This document shows, in pieces, positions 43,759-43,960 of a stretch of 43,960 bases of DNA (its first letter is position 1; every line of letters begins with the position of its first letter). Both the position numbers and the translations under genes were made by a program. This DNA comes from Betaproteobacteria bacterium. Lineage in GTDB: Bacteria > Pseudomonadota > Gammaproteobacteria > Burkholderiales > JACQAP01. The stretch covers positions 1-43,960 of the forward strand of contig JACQAP010000022.1 of assembly GCA_016194905.1 (NCBI GenBank), given 5' to 3'. The notes beneath the pieces were generated by a model, which ran no database searches, had not been told where the DNA came from, and worked only from the letters and a program-made list of their open reading frames with translations.

Positions 43759-43960
43759 ATGAAACGGGTGTCAAAAAAAATTCTGGCCCTGGCGCTGATG
43801 CTGGGAACCGGAGAGGCCACCTTCGCCGCCGATCTGATATCGATCTACCGGGAAGCGCAAGTGCAAGACGCGGTGTACGCGGGGGCGAAGGCGCAGTACA
43901 TCGGCGCGCAGGAGAAGCTGCCGCAGGCGCGCGCGCTGCTGCTGCCGAGCGTCAACTTCA
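43759..43960 (+). CDS. TolC family outer membrane protein (N-terminal part, truncated by window edge)
   Basis: Sixty-seven codons are visible. A signal peptide (to about residue 23, TFAA) is followed by DLISIYREAQVQDAVYAGA and then QEKLPQARALLLPSV, the N-terminal helix pattern of TolC-type channel proteins (periplasmic alpha-barrel start, L-P-x-x-R-A-x-L-L-P). ATG 43759 has AAGGGA upstream at a long spacing. Type I secretion or efflux partner genes are not in view. Confidence 0.85.
   Translation, partial: MKRVSKKILALALMLGTGEATFAADLISIYREAQVQDAVYAGAKAQYIGAQEKLPQARALLLPSVNF

Overview
This window is chromosomal DNA from a GC-rich betaproteobacterium. That assignment is inferred from gene content and order: rpe-gph-trpE-trpG-trpD-trpC, valS-(hypothetical)-holC-pepA with divergent lptF-lptG, an ECF sigma-DUF3619-DUF3106-RDD string, yqgE-ruvX-pyrR-pyrB-pyrC', ntrB/ntrC beside glnA, DUF4124 proteins and a Burkholderiales-type porin. 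Genus cannot be fixed from sequence alone. No tRNA, rRNA, CRISPR array or transposase gene was seen.

Layout. 1-4.8 kb: a UbiH-family hydroxylase, dsbC, a TonB-domain protein, mltA (minus), a 35-residue membrane protein and apaG (minus). 4.9-14.5 kb: the rpe-gph-trpEGDC cluster. Expression of trpE is probably controlled by a Trp-rich leader peptide whose start overlaps the gph stop. Between trpE and trpG lies an opposite-strand cassette: a fibronectin-III-like lipoprotein, a subtilisin-family protease and a stand-alone protease-propeptide-like (I9) lipoprotein. 14.8-17.4 kb: a porin and an MFS exporter. 17.7-25.2 kb: valS, holC, pepA and the LPS-export permeases lptF/lptG. 25.2-27.1 kb: RDD, DUF3106, DUF3619 and an ECF sigma factor in one minus-strand operon. 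27.3-34.4 kb: a tightly packed plus-strand run yqgE-ruvX-pyrR-pyrB-pyrC'-prlC-(DUF4124/glutaredoxin)-xth. 34.5-39.5 kb: the nitrogen regulation block ntrC, ntrB and glnA, with a plausible sigma-54 promoter in front of glnA. 39.5-44 kb: a rhodanese, uppP, thiC with a TPP riboswitch, pcm and the start of a tolC-type gene.

The most unusual structure is a family of short intercistronic elements with terminal inverted repeats built on a 9-nt period (ACC-A/G-CGGAGGAC-type ends). Five copies are present, each within about 25 nt after a stop codon: rpe|gph, trpE|, trpG|trpD, trpD|trpC and valS|MFS. They fill every spacer of the rpe-gph-trp cluster except the one holding the trp leader. Copies C and E are homologous along their length in opposite orientation, E and B share a nested ~65-nt palindromic module, and D carries a complete gene for a GxxExxY-family (PD-(D/E)XK-like) protein between 30-bp repeats that match at 28 of 30 positions. 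The repeat ends also appear to supply ribosome-binding sequence for gph and for the GxxExxY gene, and the D element ends 5 nt before the GTG start of trpC. A mobile or RNA-structural role tied to operon spacers is inferred.

Other points of note: PyrC' has lost the metal-binding His pair of dihydroorotases, the thiC leader can hide its own ribosome-binding site, and the subtilisin has an unusually long insert before its catalytic serine.
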